64,000 bases of DNA from Neoceratodus forsteri (Eukaryota > Chordata > Ceratodontiformes > Ceratodontidae): NCBI GenBank assembly GCA_016271365.2, contig CM028131.1:171992501-172056500 (forward strand). The letters are read 5' to 3'. The notes beneath the pieces were generated by a model that saw nothing but the letters and a program-made list of their open reading frames with translations, ran no database searches and was not told where the DNA came from. Positions 21,838 through 33,289 of this stretch are shown here, piece after piece. Within the stretch, counting starts at the first letter, position 1; every line of letters begins with the position of its first letter. The position numbers and the translations under genes were made by a program.

Positions 21838-24241
21838 TTAGCTCTGAGCCGTCCCCCCCTCTATCTTCAGATTGTGCCCCCTTGTTCTTGCACATCTCTT
21901 TTTCTGAAAGATGCTACTCTCTTGGACTCTGTTGATTCCTTTGATGTACTTGAAAGTTTCTATCATGTCCCCCCTCTCCCTCCTCTCCTTGAGGGTGTAC
22001 GTATTAAGCTCCTTTAATTTCTCTTTGTATGTCTTCTGGTGCAGATCTTGCACTATTTTAGCTGCCCTCCTCTGGACAGTCTCCATCCTGTCTATGTCCT
22101 TATGGAGATGGGGTCCCAGAACTGCACACAGTACTCCAGATGGGTTCTCACCAACAGTCTGTACAGAGGGATAACAACTTCCTGTTTTCCACTGGTAATG
22201 CCTCTCCCTGTGCATCCCAGTATCCCACCAGCCCTCCTTACTGCCTTCTCACATTGCTTTCCCACCTTAAGGTCATCTGATGTAACTACCCCCAGGTCCC
22301 TTTCCATTTTTGTTGTTAGTATCTTAACCCCCATTATGTATTCTTCCCCTGGGTTTTTGTTTCCCAGGTGCATTACTTTGCACTTCTTTGTATTGAATCT
22401 AAGCTGCCATACATTTGACCATTCCTCCAACCTTGCCAAGTCCCTTTGCATCCTTTCCACCTCACCTTCTGTATCAACCCTGCTGCAGATCTTTGTGTCT
22501 TTGCAAAGAGACATACTTTTCCTTCCAGTCCCTCTGCAATGTCACTTATAAAAACATTAAAGAGGACTGGTCCCAGTACTGAACCTTGGGGTACCCTGCT
22601 AGCAACCCCCCTTTTTTCCCAGTGAACTCCATTTACTATCACCCTTTGCATCCTGTTGTCCAGCCAATTTTTTACCCAGGCTACCATTTGGGACCCACTC
22701 CAAAGCTGGCTGACTTGTATATTAAACTTTTGTGTGGGATTGTGTCAAATGCCTTGCTAAAGTCTAAGTAGACCATGTTCATAGCCCCTCCCTGGCCTAC
22801 TACTTTGGTCACACAGTCAAAGAAATCTGTTAGATTCATCTGACATGACCTTCCTGCTGTGAATCCATGCTGCCTTGGGTCCTGTGCCCCACTGGCCTCT
22901 AGGAACTCAACAGTTCTTTACTTTAGATGTGATTCCATCATTTTCCCTACTACTGAGGTCAAACTAACAGGTCTGTAGTTTCCTGCCTCTGTCTTGCTCC
23001 CACTTTTGTGAAGGGGAATCATGTCCACTCTCCTCCAGTCATCCGGTACCACACCATCCTCCCATGATTTGTTAAAAAGGGTAGTCAGTGGTGTCACTAG
23101 TTCTACCCTTAGTTTTTTATTTTTAGAATTCTTGGGTGAATCCCGTCAGGCCCCATTGATTTGTCCAATTTCACTTTTAAGAGTTCTTTTAGAACCCTTT
23201 CTTCTGTGAATGGACTGGTATCAACCTCCCTATCCAGACTGCTTCTATTCTTTGATTTAGGTACTTCCCCCTCCTCTTCTTTTGTGAATACTGAGCAGAA
23301 GTATTCATTCAGTATCCCTGTTTTTTCACTGTCACCCTCTGCCCATCCTCCCTTCCCTTTATTAATCCTCACTATCCCTCCCTTGGTCTATCTTCGCTCC
23401 CTAATGTACCTATAAAATGTTTTGCCCTCCTTCTTAAATGAGTTGGCTATCTTTTCCTCAGTTTGGGCTTTTGCTATTCTGACTGCCTTCCCCTCTTCCT
23501 TCTGCTTTAACTGGTACAGTTCTCTGTCCTGTCCTTTTGCGTTTCCTTATACTTCCTGAATGCTACCTTTTTCTCCTTAACCTTCCCCGCCACCTCTTTT
23601 GAGAACCATAGTGGTTTTTTCCTTCATTTTGCTTTGTTGATTTGCTTCACACAAAGGCTTGTTGCCCCTGTGATGGCTTTTTTGATTTTTCCCCATTGTT
23701 CCTCCACCCCTCCTTCTTGCCCGTTTGCTAGTGCTTTTCTGAGGCACTCTTCCCATTTTCCCAAAGTCAGCCCTCCTAAAGTCTAATACTGTTGCTTTTG
23801 TATGGCTTGACTCTATGACTGTGTTTATCATGAACCACACTGTTTGGTGGTCACTTGTTCCCAGATGGCTACCCACTTCTAAATCTGAGATCCTTTCTCC
23901 ATCCCCTTTTGACAGTACCAGGTCTAAGATTGCTCCCTCCCAAGTGGGTTCTACCACTAGCTGTTTGATGCATGCCCCCGTAGTACATCGTGAATAACCC
24001 TGCTCTTGGATGTGGCTGCAGCAAAGGTGCTCCAGCTAACATCTGGCATATTCAGGTCCCCCATCAATAATATCTCCCCTTTTTCTGCCATTCTTAAGAT
24101 GCCTTCTATCATTTCCTTGTCCATTGCCTCCCTCTGAGATGGGGGTCTATATACAATCCCCGTGTGAATTGTGGTGCCATATCCTGTCTCCAGGATAACC
24201 CGCAGTGCCTCCTCTACTCCCAGTTTATCCTTTAGTTCCAT
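21838..24241 (-). pseudogene. CR1 B ORF2, endonuclease and reverse transcriptase
   Basis: Reading on the minus strand: TGIVYRPPSQ and EILLMGDLNMPDVSW (24,241-24,030; the Asp and Asn of GDLN are endonuclease residues), LGTSDHQTVWFMIN (SDH motif, about 23,870-23,830), SMGPDGIHPRILK (about 23,150), a region equivalent to HGFTAGRSCQMNLTDFFD near 22,830-22,870, [20 protein letters not shown] near 22,600, and the polymerase box near 22,500. A 1-base deletion converts FADDTK to FAKTQ plus a frame change. The C-terminal YCVQFWDP and YKEKLKELNTYTLKERRERGDMI follow. Several frameshifts; inactive. Confidence 0.87.
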
Positions 24242-25882
24242 TGCTTTGATCCCTTCCCTTACCTAGAGAGTCACTCCTCCTCCTCCTCTTTTACCCTCCC
24301 TGTCGATTGTGTACCCTGGCATGTTGATATCCCAGTCATGGTTCTCTGTGTATCATGTGTCTGTGACTGCCATGATATCCAGGTGTCCCTCTTCCATCAA
24401 GACCACTGGTTCAGGGAGCTTGTTACAGACTGCGGACACTGGTACTCATCACCCTCCATTTTTTGATGGCCTTACCCCTTTTAGCCCCATCCCTGTCCTT
24501 ACTGCCTTTACCCCTGCCCTGCTCCCTATTGACTTCTCTACCTTGGTGTTTATCTCTGTAACTACTGTGTTTTATGGGGGGAGCTGAGTTTTCCCTGCTC
24601 CTTTTCAGTGCCTTCCCCCCTTGGCTAGTTTAAATGCTTACCAGTGAAGGATTTAAACCTATCACCTAGGATCCTGTTTCCCCAACCGGACAGATGCAGA
24701 CCATCACGCCAGTATTCCTCCAGGTGGACACCTGCAAGAGAAGCCGTATGAGGAGAGACTAAAGGAGCTTAATATGTATACCCTTGAGGAAAGGAGGGAC
24801 ATGATAGAAACTTTTAAGTACCTCAGTGGAATCAACACAGAACTCAACCCAGCAACAGAGACTGAATTCGGGGATTGCCAGAGCCTGTAAGAGGTAAAGT
24901 GTCCTGCACTACAGCCTGACTGTTGTGAGGCACTTCCCACCCCAACCAGGGTCAGCACTTCATTTACTGCTGCTGGCAGGTCACATGTCACATTACATGA
25001 CCTACCTCCTTTTTACTAAGTGTCCACATTCCCATTTGCAGCTTATAGACACCTACCACTAGGGGTCACTGCACTCTCGCTCCTCTTTCAACTCTCTACC
25101 CCTCCTAGTCACTGCTTGAAAGCTGACCCACTAGAGGTCACTGCAGTTCCCTTTGAATCATTCTACCACCTACTGTCCTTACTCCTCCCATCAGCCTACC
25201 ACTAAGCACCTGCCAGCATCAATCCTCGTACCCTTTTGTCCAAAGTCTGCTGACTAACCACTAAGCCGATGAACCAGGCCAACATCCACCTCTACTTTCA
25301 AACTCTTAACCCTTCCTCCCTCCTCCTCTGAATTTAAAAAAAACTTTCTACACTCTGTCCCTGAGTTGTGCTCAAACCCAGTACCCTTGTAGTCAGAGTC
25401 AGCAGCTCTGCCTCTGGACCACATTGCCTACCTATTTTATTCCTACTTTCTAAGCCTTTTAGTCTCTTACCCCCCGACGACCTGCCAAAATATAAGTTTA
25501 CCACTTCTCTCTTGCTGCCTTTGCACCCTGCACCCTCACGTTCAAAGTCAGCAGTCCACCACTCAGCTAGCACACCTGTCTATTATTACTGCAGGATTTC
25601 AAAACTTTAAAAACGCTCTAACCCTCAGACACTGCTAAAGTGTTAGCTGAGTGTTTCAGCGCACCTTGAACCCAACTCCTTGCTGCTACAGCCACTGGCT
25701 GGGCACCTTCCTGCTACCCTGGTCAAGACTTGAACCTACTACCTTGTGCATTTCAGGCACCAACCCTACCACAACACCATAGCAGCAACTAGGCTTAGGA
25801 GTGACCTTTCACTACTATCTCCCTTCTATTCATCCTAGTACCCCATTCGTTCTTCACTTCAGCTCCCCCACCTTTACCAACT

Positions 25883-26209
25883 ATGCATGTGCACCCCCTG
25901 CTCGCCAGCCTCTCTCTTCTCCTCCTCCTCCTTCTTTTGCCTTCCACCAACCCTATTGTCCCTATTAACCCTCAGCCTCTCTTTCCAGTGTTCTACCTAC
26001 CCTCCTGTCTTCCCTCCTCCTCTACCACTGCTCCTCCCCTCCTCCTCCACACACCCCATATGCTCCTCTCACCTCACCCCCCATCCAGACATTACCTTTC
26101 CTCCCCCAGCTCCCTTGCACTTCTGATCACACAAGCCTTCTCTGCCTGTGCTGCACTACCCACCCCTGTTCTACTAAACCCCTTCCTCATCCTATCACTC
26201 CCTCAGTAA
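25883..26209 (+). other. Possible ORF1 trace of the L2-like LINE
   Basis: A 108-codon open frame, leucine-rich at the start and then rich in Pro/Ser/Leu, lies just ahead of the endonuclease. L2 elements often lack a conserved ORF1, and C/T-rich DNA gives such frames by chance, so this is a weak call. Confidence 0.2.
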
Positions 26210-26324
26210 ACTCTCCATCTGGCACCCTCTGACCAGAGCACTTCTCCTCCTTCTACTCCTAACAGGGAACATACATCCCAACCCAGGCCCTGCCCCTCCC
26301 ACCCACCCACCCACCCAGCCCATT

Positions 26325-29097
26325 GGTCTTCAAGTAGCCTCCATGAACATATGCAGCCTGCTGAAGAAATTTGACACCCTACAGTGCTGGGCCTTGGCTC
26401 ATCAACCAGACATCATAGCCCTGGTTGAAACATGGCTGTCCAAATCCACCCCTGACTCATTTGTTTCCCTCCCAGGCTATACCTTATACCGGGAGGAGTA
26501 AGGCAAACGAGGGGTGGCTGTGCAATCTACATTAGGGACACAATACTTGGACACGACTCCCCACCCCTGCCCTTGTAAATGGGGCCCAGGCTCTACTCCT
26601 CAAACTCACCCCGGACCCCTCTAGGAGCCCTCTCTATCTCACCACAGCTTACGTTCCTCCAAAGAACCAGCACCCGGCCCTGGTATCTTTAACGGACTAC
26701 CTGGCAACCCTCCACCATAAGGCGGAGCAAATCCTAGTTGGGGACCTTAATGTAAATTGGCTCAGCACCTCCTCATCTGCGATCAGAGACTCATTTGCTG
26801 CCCAAGACCTGACGCAACTCGTCACTCAGCCCACAAGAATAAACCCTAAGAGAGGTACCAGCACCCTTCTGGATGTTATTATAACTAACCGACCCCATAA
26901 AATCCAAAACATCCAGGTCCTCCCAGACTCCCTAAGTGACCACTCTCCTATCCTATTTCATTGGGCAGTCTCCAATCCCAAACCCAAAGCCCAGACCACC
27001 CTCCACAGGTGCCTCCGCCCTGGTGGGCTGAAAAAACTTAAAGTATTCCTCACCCAGATAAACTGGTCCCCCATTCATCATGCTACTGACATTGACACTG
27101 CCCTCGCCTTCTTCACTCACACCTTCAACATGGCCTGTGATCTCTTTGCGCCCCTCACCAAAATCCGGTCCAAAAAACAGAATGCACCCTGGGTTAGCCC
27201 GGCCCTTCTACAATTACTAAGGAATCGGGATAACCTCTGGCACCTTGCCACTGAAACGGGTTGTCTGTCTGATAGGCAGGCTTACAATGCAGCCGGAATA
27301 AGTGCTCATGGGCCATCAGGAAAGCCAAGGCCGACCGTTACCAGGCCTCCCTTACCTCCTCCTGGGGCTCGGCCGGACTTTCTGGGATAATATTAAGCAA
27401 CTTGAAAAGCACCATCCCTGCCCCATCAGCTCACTAGAAATGGCTACCACCACCGAGCCTGCCACCATAGCTAACTGGTTCACACCGCTTTTACTGACCT
27501 TAGCTCAGTCCTCCCTAGTAATTTCTTTGATCCTCCCCCCAACCAACCTCCCCCATTCTCCAGCGCCCCAGCTTCCACCTGCGCAAGATTTCCACCCGGG
27601 AAGCCAGACCCATCCTAGTCAAAGCTTTGAATGGCAACAGTCCCGGCAGTGACTCACTGGACCCCAGTATCCTCAGGCTAGTACTAGATGAAGTCCTTGC
27701 CCCTCACCAGCCTAATTAACCAGTCACTCTGCCTGGGACAATTTCCCAAGCGTGGAAAACAGCCATTATCACACCAATTCACAAAGGGGCGACAGGTCAT
27801 CGACCAACAACTACGGCCAATCTCCATCCTCCCCCATCTCTAAAGCCCTGAGAAAGTGGTGGCCACTCAAATCACTGATTATCTGGCTAAGCATAACATT
27901 CTATGCCCAGAGCAACATGGCTTCCATGCTGGTCACAGTACCAGCACTGCCCTAATTGAATTCTCCAACTCCTACACTCCTCCTTGGATACCAGCTCCTA
28001 GCTGGTGCAGTGTTCATAGACCTCTCAAAGGCCTTGACACCGTCTCCCATCCACTTCTGCTGAATGCACTCTGCTACACTGGTCTCTCGGCTGGCCCCTT
28101 AGCATGGTGCACAAGCTATCTTGATGATCGCAGTGTGCAAAATCAATAGCACACTCTCGATACCCGTCCCATTCACTCTGGGGTCCCCTAGGCTCCATCC
28201 TGGGCCCCCTTCTCTTCTCGCTATATCTGAACACCCTGCCCAGTGCTTGCCCTGGCAAAATTCTACTGTATGCAGATGACGCTGTCCTTTTTGCCACCCA
28301 CCGCAATCCCATCTCCCTTCAGGACACCCTACAGCAGTCTTTCAACAGTGCCGAAGCCTGGTTTAAGGAGCGCAGACTCATCATCAATCTTGAAAAGACC
28401 AAAGCTATGCTCTTTTCCCACCCCCAAAACAAAGCTAGCAGCCACCCACTCTGTATCCTTCAAGTACCAATCAGCCACTGGAACAAGTCTGCTCCTACAA
28501 ATACCTTGGGGTTACCTTGACTCAGCCTCATTTCACAACCACATGATGCCTAACATCCGCCACTAACATCGCTGGGCATTCTCTTCTGCCATAGAACCTG
28601 CCTTCCCCAAATGCTCTCCGGCTCGCTGTTACATCATCCGTTCTGTCCCTTATGACTATGGCCTACCAGTGTATGGTGCTGCCGACACCACTGCACTCAA
28701 AAATTCACTTAACCTGAACAAAGCCTGCAGATTGATTACTGCCTTGCAGGCTCCTCACCCTGTCAGCTGTATGTTGAGGCCAATTGCTTACCCTGGATGA
28801 GCGGCTCAATACCAAACCTGTCTCCTCACAAAAAAAACCCTACTCGGGCTCTCCCCCCCTGGGGTAACGGCATCCATCCACCAGAGCCCTCCCACTATTG
28901 CAACACAGTCTTCCAACAAGACCACTCTAATGGTCCCCAGATCAAGAACCAGCCGTGGCCAGAGGTCCTTCTGCTATAGAGCCCCAACCTGGTTTAACTC
29001 TCTCCCTGCCCCCATCTCCAATGCCACCGCCATCTCTAAGTTCAAAACCACCCTTCGAAACCACATCATCAACACTCATAACTGCTCCTGTCTCTGA
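26325..29097 (+). pseudogene. L2-like ORF2, endonuclease and reverse transcriptase
   Basis: The endonuclease head is GLQVASMNICSLLKKFDTLQ and PDIIALVETWLSKS (26,325-26,455). The RT shows an AWKTAIITPIHKG block (27,753-27,791), VFIDLSKAFDTVSHPLL-like sequence near 28,010-28,060, a GVPQGSILGPLLFSLYLNTLP equivalent near 28,180-28,240 (one frameshift), and ILLYADDAVLFATHRN (28,258-28,305) with both Asp intact. KERRLIINLEKTKAMLFSHPQN follows. A C-terminal block with a SLPAPI-like start and SKFKTTLRNHIINTHNCSC-like end completes it. Stops and frameshifts occur in most domains. Confidence 0.83.
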
Positions 29098-29820
29098 AAG
29101 TAGCCTCCACCTCTACTTCTCTTGACAACACCCTCCGGGCGGCTCTCCACCTAGCCATCCCCACCACCACTTCCCTGTACACCGTGCCTATGTTTAACCT
29201 GGCCAGTACCTGCTGTTTCAGTGTTTACCTACTAGATTGCTCACTATTGATACCAACTTGTGTAACACCTGTTCTCAACTTACATGTACCCTGTAACCCA
29301 AATGTATTTGTCTGACCACAGTGTGACGTGGCGCCTCTGTTGAATGCCTATTGTTTTGCAAACCTACGCTATGTAACCAAAAACACAATGTATGTCTTCA
29401 TGTGACGAAGTACCTTTGGAAACGAGCCTCTGGCTCAAAGGTTGTAAACTGATTTTACAAATAAATAAATAAACAAAGTCCAAGAGGGTAGCATTTTTCA
29501 GAAAAAGAGACTTGCAAGAACAAGGGGACACAATTTAAAGATAGAAGGAGGGCGGTTCAGGGGCAATGTGAGGAAGTATTATTTCACAGAGAGGGTAGTG
29601 GATGCATGGAACAGCCTTCCTGAGGAGGTTGTGGGGTCTAAAACTGTGGGAGAATTCAAGAATGCATGGGACAGACATAAGGCAATTCTTGTGGGGGGTA
29701 GGAAGAAATAGGCTGTTGGTTAACTAGGATCTGCGGCCTATCCTGTAGGTAGGGAAATGGGCAGACTAGATGGGCCTAGCGGCCCTTATCTGTCATCAAA
29801 GTCTATGTTTCTATGACACC

Positions 29821-30627
29821 CAGTCCCCAATGAAGTCAAAATCCTGAGCTCTGCACCAGTTTTACAACCATTCATTGAATCCCATGGTGCAGAGTACCCT
29901 ACATCACCCTTGCCATAGACAGGCAGCACCTCTGTGAAGGTTACCGTACGTGCTACTTGTCTAAGGCCTCTCCCCAACTCTTCAGACTCCTCTTGCACTG
30001 CTCTCATCCCATTCCCAGCCAGGTCATTTGTCCATAGGTGGACAGTGACATCCAGCTCTCTCTATCATGCAGCTGCTCCTGCAATCCTGAAGATTCGCTC
30101 CTGTCCCTCCAAGCCGTTGCACCAGGCAAGCACCTTACTTCCCTCTTCTCTTGCTCCCCCAGATCTATCCCCCTAACGATTGAGTCACCCACCAGGAGTA
30201 GTTTCCTTCCCCTGTGGGGTCCCATGCCACCCTCCTGTGGGTCTCCTTTGTGGAGGTTCCCAGCATCCTCCTTGGTCTCCACTGCAGACGCCTCTATAGA
30301 GGAACCGCTCTCTGCCAGAAGAGCATATGAATTGTGGAGAGGTACAACTGGAGGAATGTGCCTCTGTTCCACCACCCTCTCCCTCCCTGAGCCCACCTTG
30401 GTCCAACCACTCCTCTTTCTTGGCAACCTCTGAGGTAGCGGCAGTGGCCCTGGTGGTCCCTAGGTGGGTGTGGAGGTTTCATGAATCCTAGCCAAGTCAG
30501 CCTGGAGACCAGCAACCTCCTCCCTTAGACCAGAGAGGTGCCTACAAATAAGGCAGCATCGCAGCCTCCAGAAAGTCTCCCGGAAGACTGCTGCCCCACA
30601 GCCAGTGCATTGCATCACTCCCCACAT
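29821..30627 (-). pseudogene. CR1 B ORF1, zinc-finger head plus SGNH esterase
   Basis: The start MWGVMQCTGCGAAVF is chosen because the homologous copy D begins MMGVVQCSGCGAAVF at the same place. Cysteines are arranged CxxCG...RCCLICRHLSG, a compact zinc-finger-like module of about 30 residues, followed by a short heptad-like LREEVAGLQADLA segment. An in-frame TAG near 30,462 replaces Gln of copy D. The esterase then shows LLVGDSIVRGID (GDS intact), VRCLPGATAWRD, and VHLWTNDLAG, where the block III Gly before Thr-Asn-Asp is Trp. The frame shifts near 30,060. The element protein would bind RNA and perhaps membrane; this copy is broken. Confidence 0.82.
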
Positions 30628-30663
30628 GTCTGTCTTCTTTCCTGTTTTTCCTGTGTTAAGCCT

Positions 30664-31790
30664 TTTTTTTTTTTTTTTTGTTATATGTAGTTAGTGAGCA
30701 TGCTCTTTCCTTCAGTGCAGTGTGCTATGCTGGTAAGGATACAAGTTGTATGCACCTTGCCCTCTTGAGGAAATGATGTCAGAACCCCTGCTATAAAGGA
30801 AATGACACCTGGGGGGATGAGGGGAAGGGTGGGTTTGGGCCTAAGCCATGCCCTCAGAAACGATCAGCTACAAGCTCCGACCCACCACTAGGATGAGTGT
30901 TGACCTTCTGCTCACACTCACCTGGAAATACAACCCCAGCCCACTGTGTCTGCCCAAGCTGGTTCATCCCTTATGCTGATCATGTGACCCCACAACATAC
31001 CAGCACACACACACACACACTGATGGACAAGCTTATGACCACTGTAGTTCACACATCCCTGCCCTTATGGACTGAGAACAACTAAACTCCAGCATAAATA
31101 TTACATAGAATCTTAAATGTTAATTCTTATACTCCTAGCAGATGTTGCTAGTGTCTTTAGTTAAAGCATGCACTCACAGAAGAAACAGCATAGAACTTTG
31201 TTTTTCCCACATTTGATCTGTGTGTGCTGGGAATTCCTGATTTAAACAGAGAAATCAACACTGGCATAGTTCCCTGTAGAGAACCTTGAAATGTTTTTGC
31301 TAGGAGTTTAAGAATTAACTTTGAAGATTCTACTTCTGCTGGAGTACAGTCCATGAGGGCTGAGATTTTGGGTATTTGATGTGCTTATCCTGTAGGCTTG
31401 GATCAGCTCCTTTAGCAAGAGAACAGTAGATCCTTCCTGAAGATATATAGAATTAGCTGTACTTTAAAATTCCTATTGAATGTGCATGCTGGGTATCCAC
31501 TCATTACCGCCATATTCTTGTTACTCTAGTGCCTGCAGTCCTCCAATAAATAACACTGTCTTTCAGAAGCAGAAACTTTTAAAGTGACGGTAGCAACGGT
31601 CAACAGATTAAATCAGCAGTGCCCTACAATGGGATGAAAAGAAAAACAAGTCAGCTAAAAATTTCTCTTCACTGTGAGGAATTAAATTTGGTACCAGTCA
31701 ACTAGCAAATGCTGGTAGATTTTGTATTAGGACAGTAAACTTCATTTATCTAACCCTGCTGACTTGTATTGGAGACAGGTAACTGTTCAT
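30664..31790. other. Unassigned, with a short (CA)n
   Basis: Contains T17 at 30,663-30,679 and a (CA)8 tract at about 31,004-31,020. No other feature recognised. Confidence 0.4.
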
Positions 31791-31847
31791 TATACAATAG
31801 GGGTGAACTGATGTGCCCCTACGTAAATAGTTGTATTCTCGTCGCAT

Positions 31848-31931
31848 ACTGATATCAGCATGCCGACATGTACACAGTGAGACAAGCTACCAGATATCTA
31901 TACTGTGTACACGTCGGCAGAAAATATCAGT
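31848..31931. repeat. Inverted repeat, 30-bp arms
   Basis: 31,848-31,878 (ACTGATATC...GTACACAGT) pairs with 31,902-31,931 (ACTGTGTACACGTCGGCAG...) around a 23-base loop, with a few mismatches. Confidence 0.85.
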
Positions 31932-32049
31932 ACCCTCTCTACATCAGACGTCTGAGCAGCCGAACACCCGGAAAGAACGGCAACTGAAAAAAACACAGGT
32001 AACACATATATTCTTTAAAAACAAACCATACCAAAAAAAAGGCCCTATT

Positions 32050-32207
32050 GTATAAAAGGGATACGTGATGGGCTGTCATTCAATAGCGGATATATCAACA
32101 CTCATGGCAAGTGAGCTTGTGCCACTCATGATAACCCCAAGCTCACTTGCCACTGGTACTGATATATCCACTATCGAATGACTGCCCATCACGTATCCCC
32201 TTTATAC
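32050..32207. repeat. Long hairpin, 70-bp arms
   Basis: 32,050-32,119 and 32,138-32,207 are reverse complements at 61 of 70 positions by my count, with an 18-base loop. The outer parts (ATACGTGATGGGC against GCCCATCACGTAT) are perfect. It could be a small palindromic MITE or a hairpin RNA source; no terminal duplication is evident. Confidence 0.9.
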
Positions 32208-33289
32208 GTACTTCAGCTGGACCAGTGGAAAAGTTTTTGGAGTCAGTGGACTTTCCTATTCATTAGCATTGTAGGCTAGTAGCTACAAAACTTAATTTCA
32301 AACCCTGCTGTGCCATTTTCTGAAGAGGAACTTGGGGCAGACCCTATTATCTGGATCAGAAGTTCTGATGATTGTGTCCCCCCCCCAGCAGATCTCTACC
32401 AAAAGAAATAAAGGGGGTGTTTTCTTGTATAATAAACATATCCCTATCACTTAATATGGGGATCAAATCTGAGACATGAAGGTGGATTAGATGTTATTCT
32501 TTAAATAAAAAAAACAAACATTGGTTTTCTGTGTGGATGGGGCTTTGGCATCTGAGAGGTAGGGCTAGAAATAAAGACATTTTCCCTTTGGAACTATTTT
32601 TGCACGTGTATTTTTTTTAGAAAAACCAACATGTTATTTCTGTTTGTCCATCCCCAAACAATATTGGATCCATTTTCTAATTGCAGTAAGACTTTCTGGG
32701 GTGTTTGTTATTGTGGGATACTAGCAGTTCTCAGGTTGTTGATGGTCTCATCTTTGCCTGCTGCCTCACAGCTCAGTGCATTGGGTACCATCGTCCCAGA
32801 AACTGTGCCAGTCCTCTCATGTCTTTCCCAGTCACCAATTTGTAAATAAATGTCTTATTACTCAGTTAGACTGTATGTAAGTTACACTTCAGGAGCTTTC
32901 CTGCCCATACAGGTCCCTTCCTCAAGCAGGTAAAAATCTGCAGTTGTGTTAAGAACACAGTAACGTAGAGAAAACAACAAAGAAGTCTGCTCCATGGACC
33001 ATGATACGTACAGCTTTCGAATGCAGTAAAAACAAACAAAAAAAAAGCTGTGTCATTACAGACACCAAAAATGAGCAGAAGCAAAGATTAGCACTGCAGA
33101 AGACAAAATGTACTCATTTAGATACGAAGTGCAGCACACATACAGCAGCAGTAAGAGCACATCAGGGCGGCAAAAACTCAGTGTTTTGCACACATGCATC
33201 ATGTCTCAAGAGTAAGCACTCCCTCTGTTGGTCATATACTTAATAGCAATTTAAAGAGAAAATTCACATTTTCTGTCAGGAGATACATA
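32208..33289. other. Unassigned
   Basis: AT-rich with C9 at about 32,379-32,387. No element recognised. Confidence 0.4.

Larger units (their letters stand above)
24841..29471 (+). mobile_element. L2-like LINE, near full length (4.6 kb)
   Basis: It lies between AACACAG (24,834-24,840) and AACAAAG (29,472-29,478), a 7-bp duplication with one change within the CR1 tail. The first 1.4 kb is C/T-rich with no clear ORF1. ORF2 starts near 26,325 with an APE endonuclease, followed by the RT, and the element ends in an (AAAT)n tail (AAATAAATAAATAAAC). The organisation and the motifs GVPQGSILGPLLFSLYLN/LLYADDAVLF fit the L2 branch of the CR1/L2 group, by eye only. Confidence 0.85.
24733..29814 (+). 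mobile_element. CR1 3' fragment inserted in CR1 B, split by an L2-like LINE
   Basis: The left part 24,733-24,840 reads EKPYEERLKELNMYTLEERRD-MIETFKYLSGI, the CR1 C-terminus. The right part 29,472-29,814 continues with KVQEGSIFQKKRLARTRGHNL-like sequence and ends with GTCTATGTTTCTAT. Together they make one 5'-truncated insertion of about 0.45 kb. GACACC flanks it at 24,727-24,732 and 29,815-29,820, a likely 6-bp duplication. The two parts are separated by the 4.6-kb L2-like LINE. Confidence 0.8.
19976..30627 (-). mobile_element. CR1-clade LINE B, minus strand, broken by two insertions
   Basis: Three pieces belong to one element. The 5' piece (ORF1) runs from 30,627 down to 29,815. The middle piece (end of ORF1, ORF2 and 3' region) runs from 24,732 down to 21,597. 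The last few bases of the tail, CATAGAAACATAG on plus, lie at 19,979-19,991. Colinearity with CR1 D at 50-53 kb supports the join: the ORF1 sequence stops at the base where the middle piece resumes. The gaps are filled by a plus-strand CR1 tail (24,733-29,814) and a foldback element (19,992-21,596), each with its own duplication. A 17-T run at 30,663-30,679 lies near the 5' limit, which is otherwise uncertain. Confidence 0.82.

Noticed and set aside
24733..24838. Twin-priming inversion at the 5' end of CR1 B
   Set aside because: The inverted piece repeats sequence already present in the main copy (RT C-terminus), and it has its own continuation and tail at 29,472-29,814, so it is a separate insertion.
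25883..26209. Signal-peptide-like, proline-rich protein
   Set aside because: It lies in a C/T-rich 5' part of the L2-like LINE; kept only as a weak ORF1 trace.
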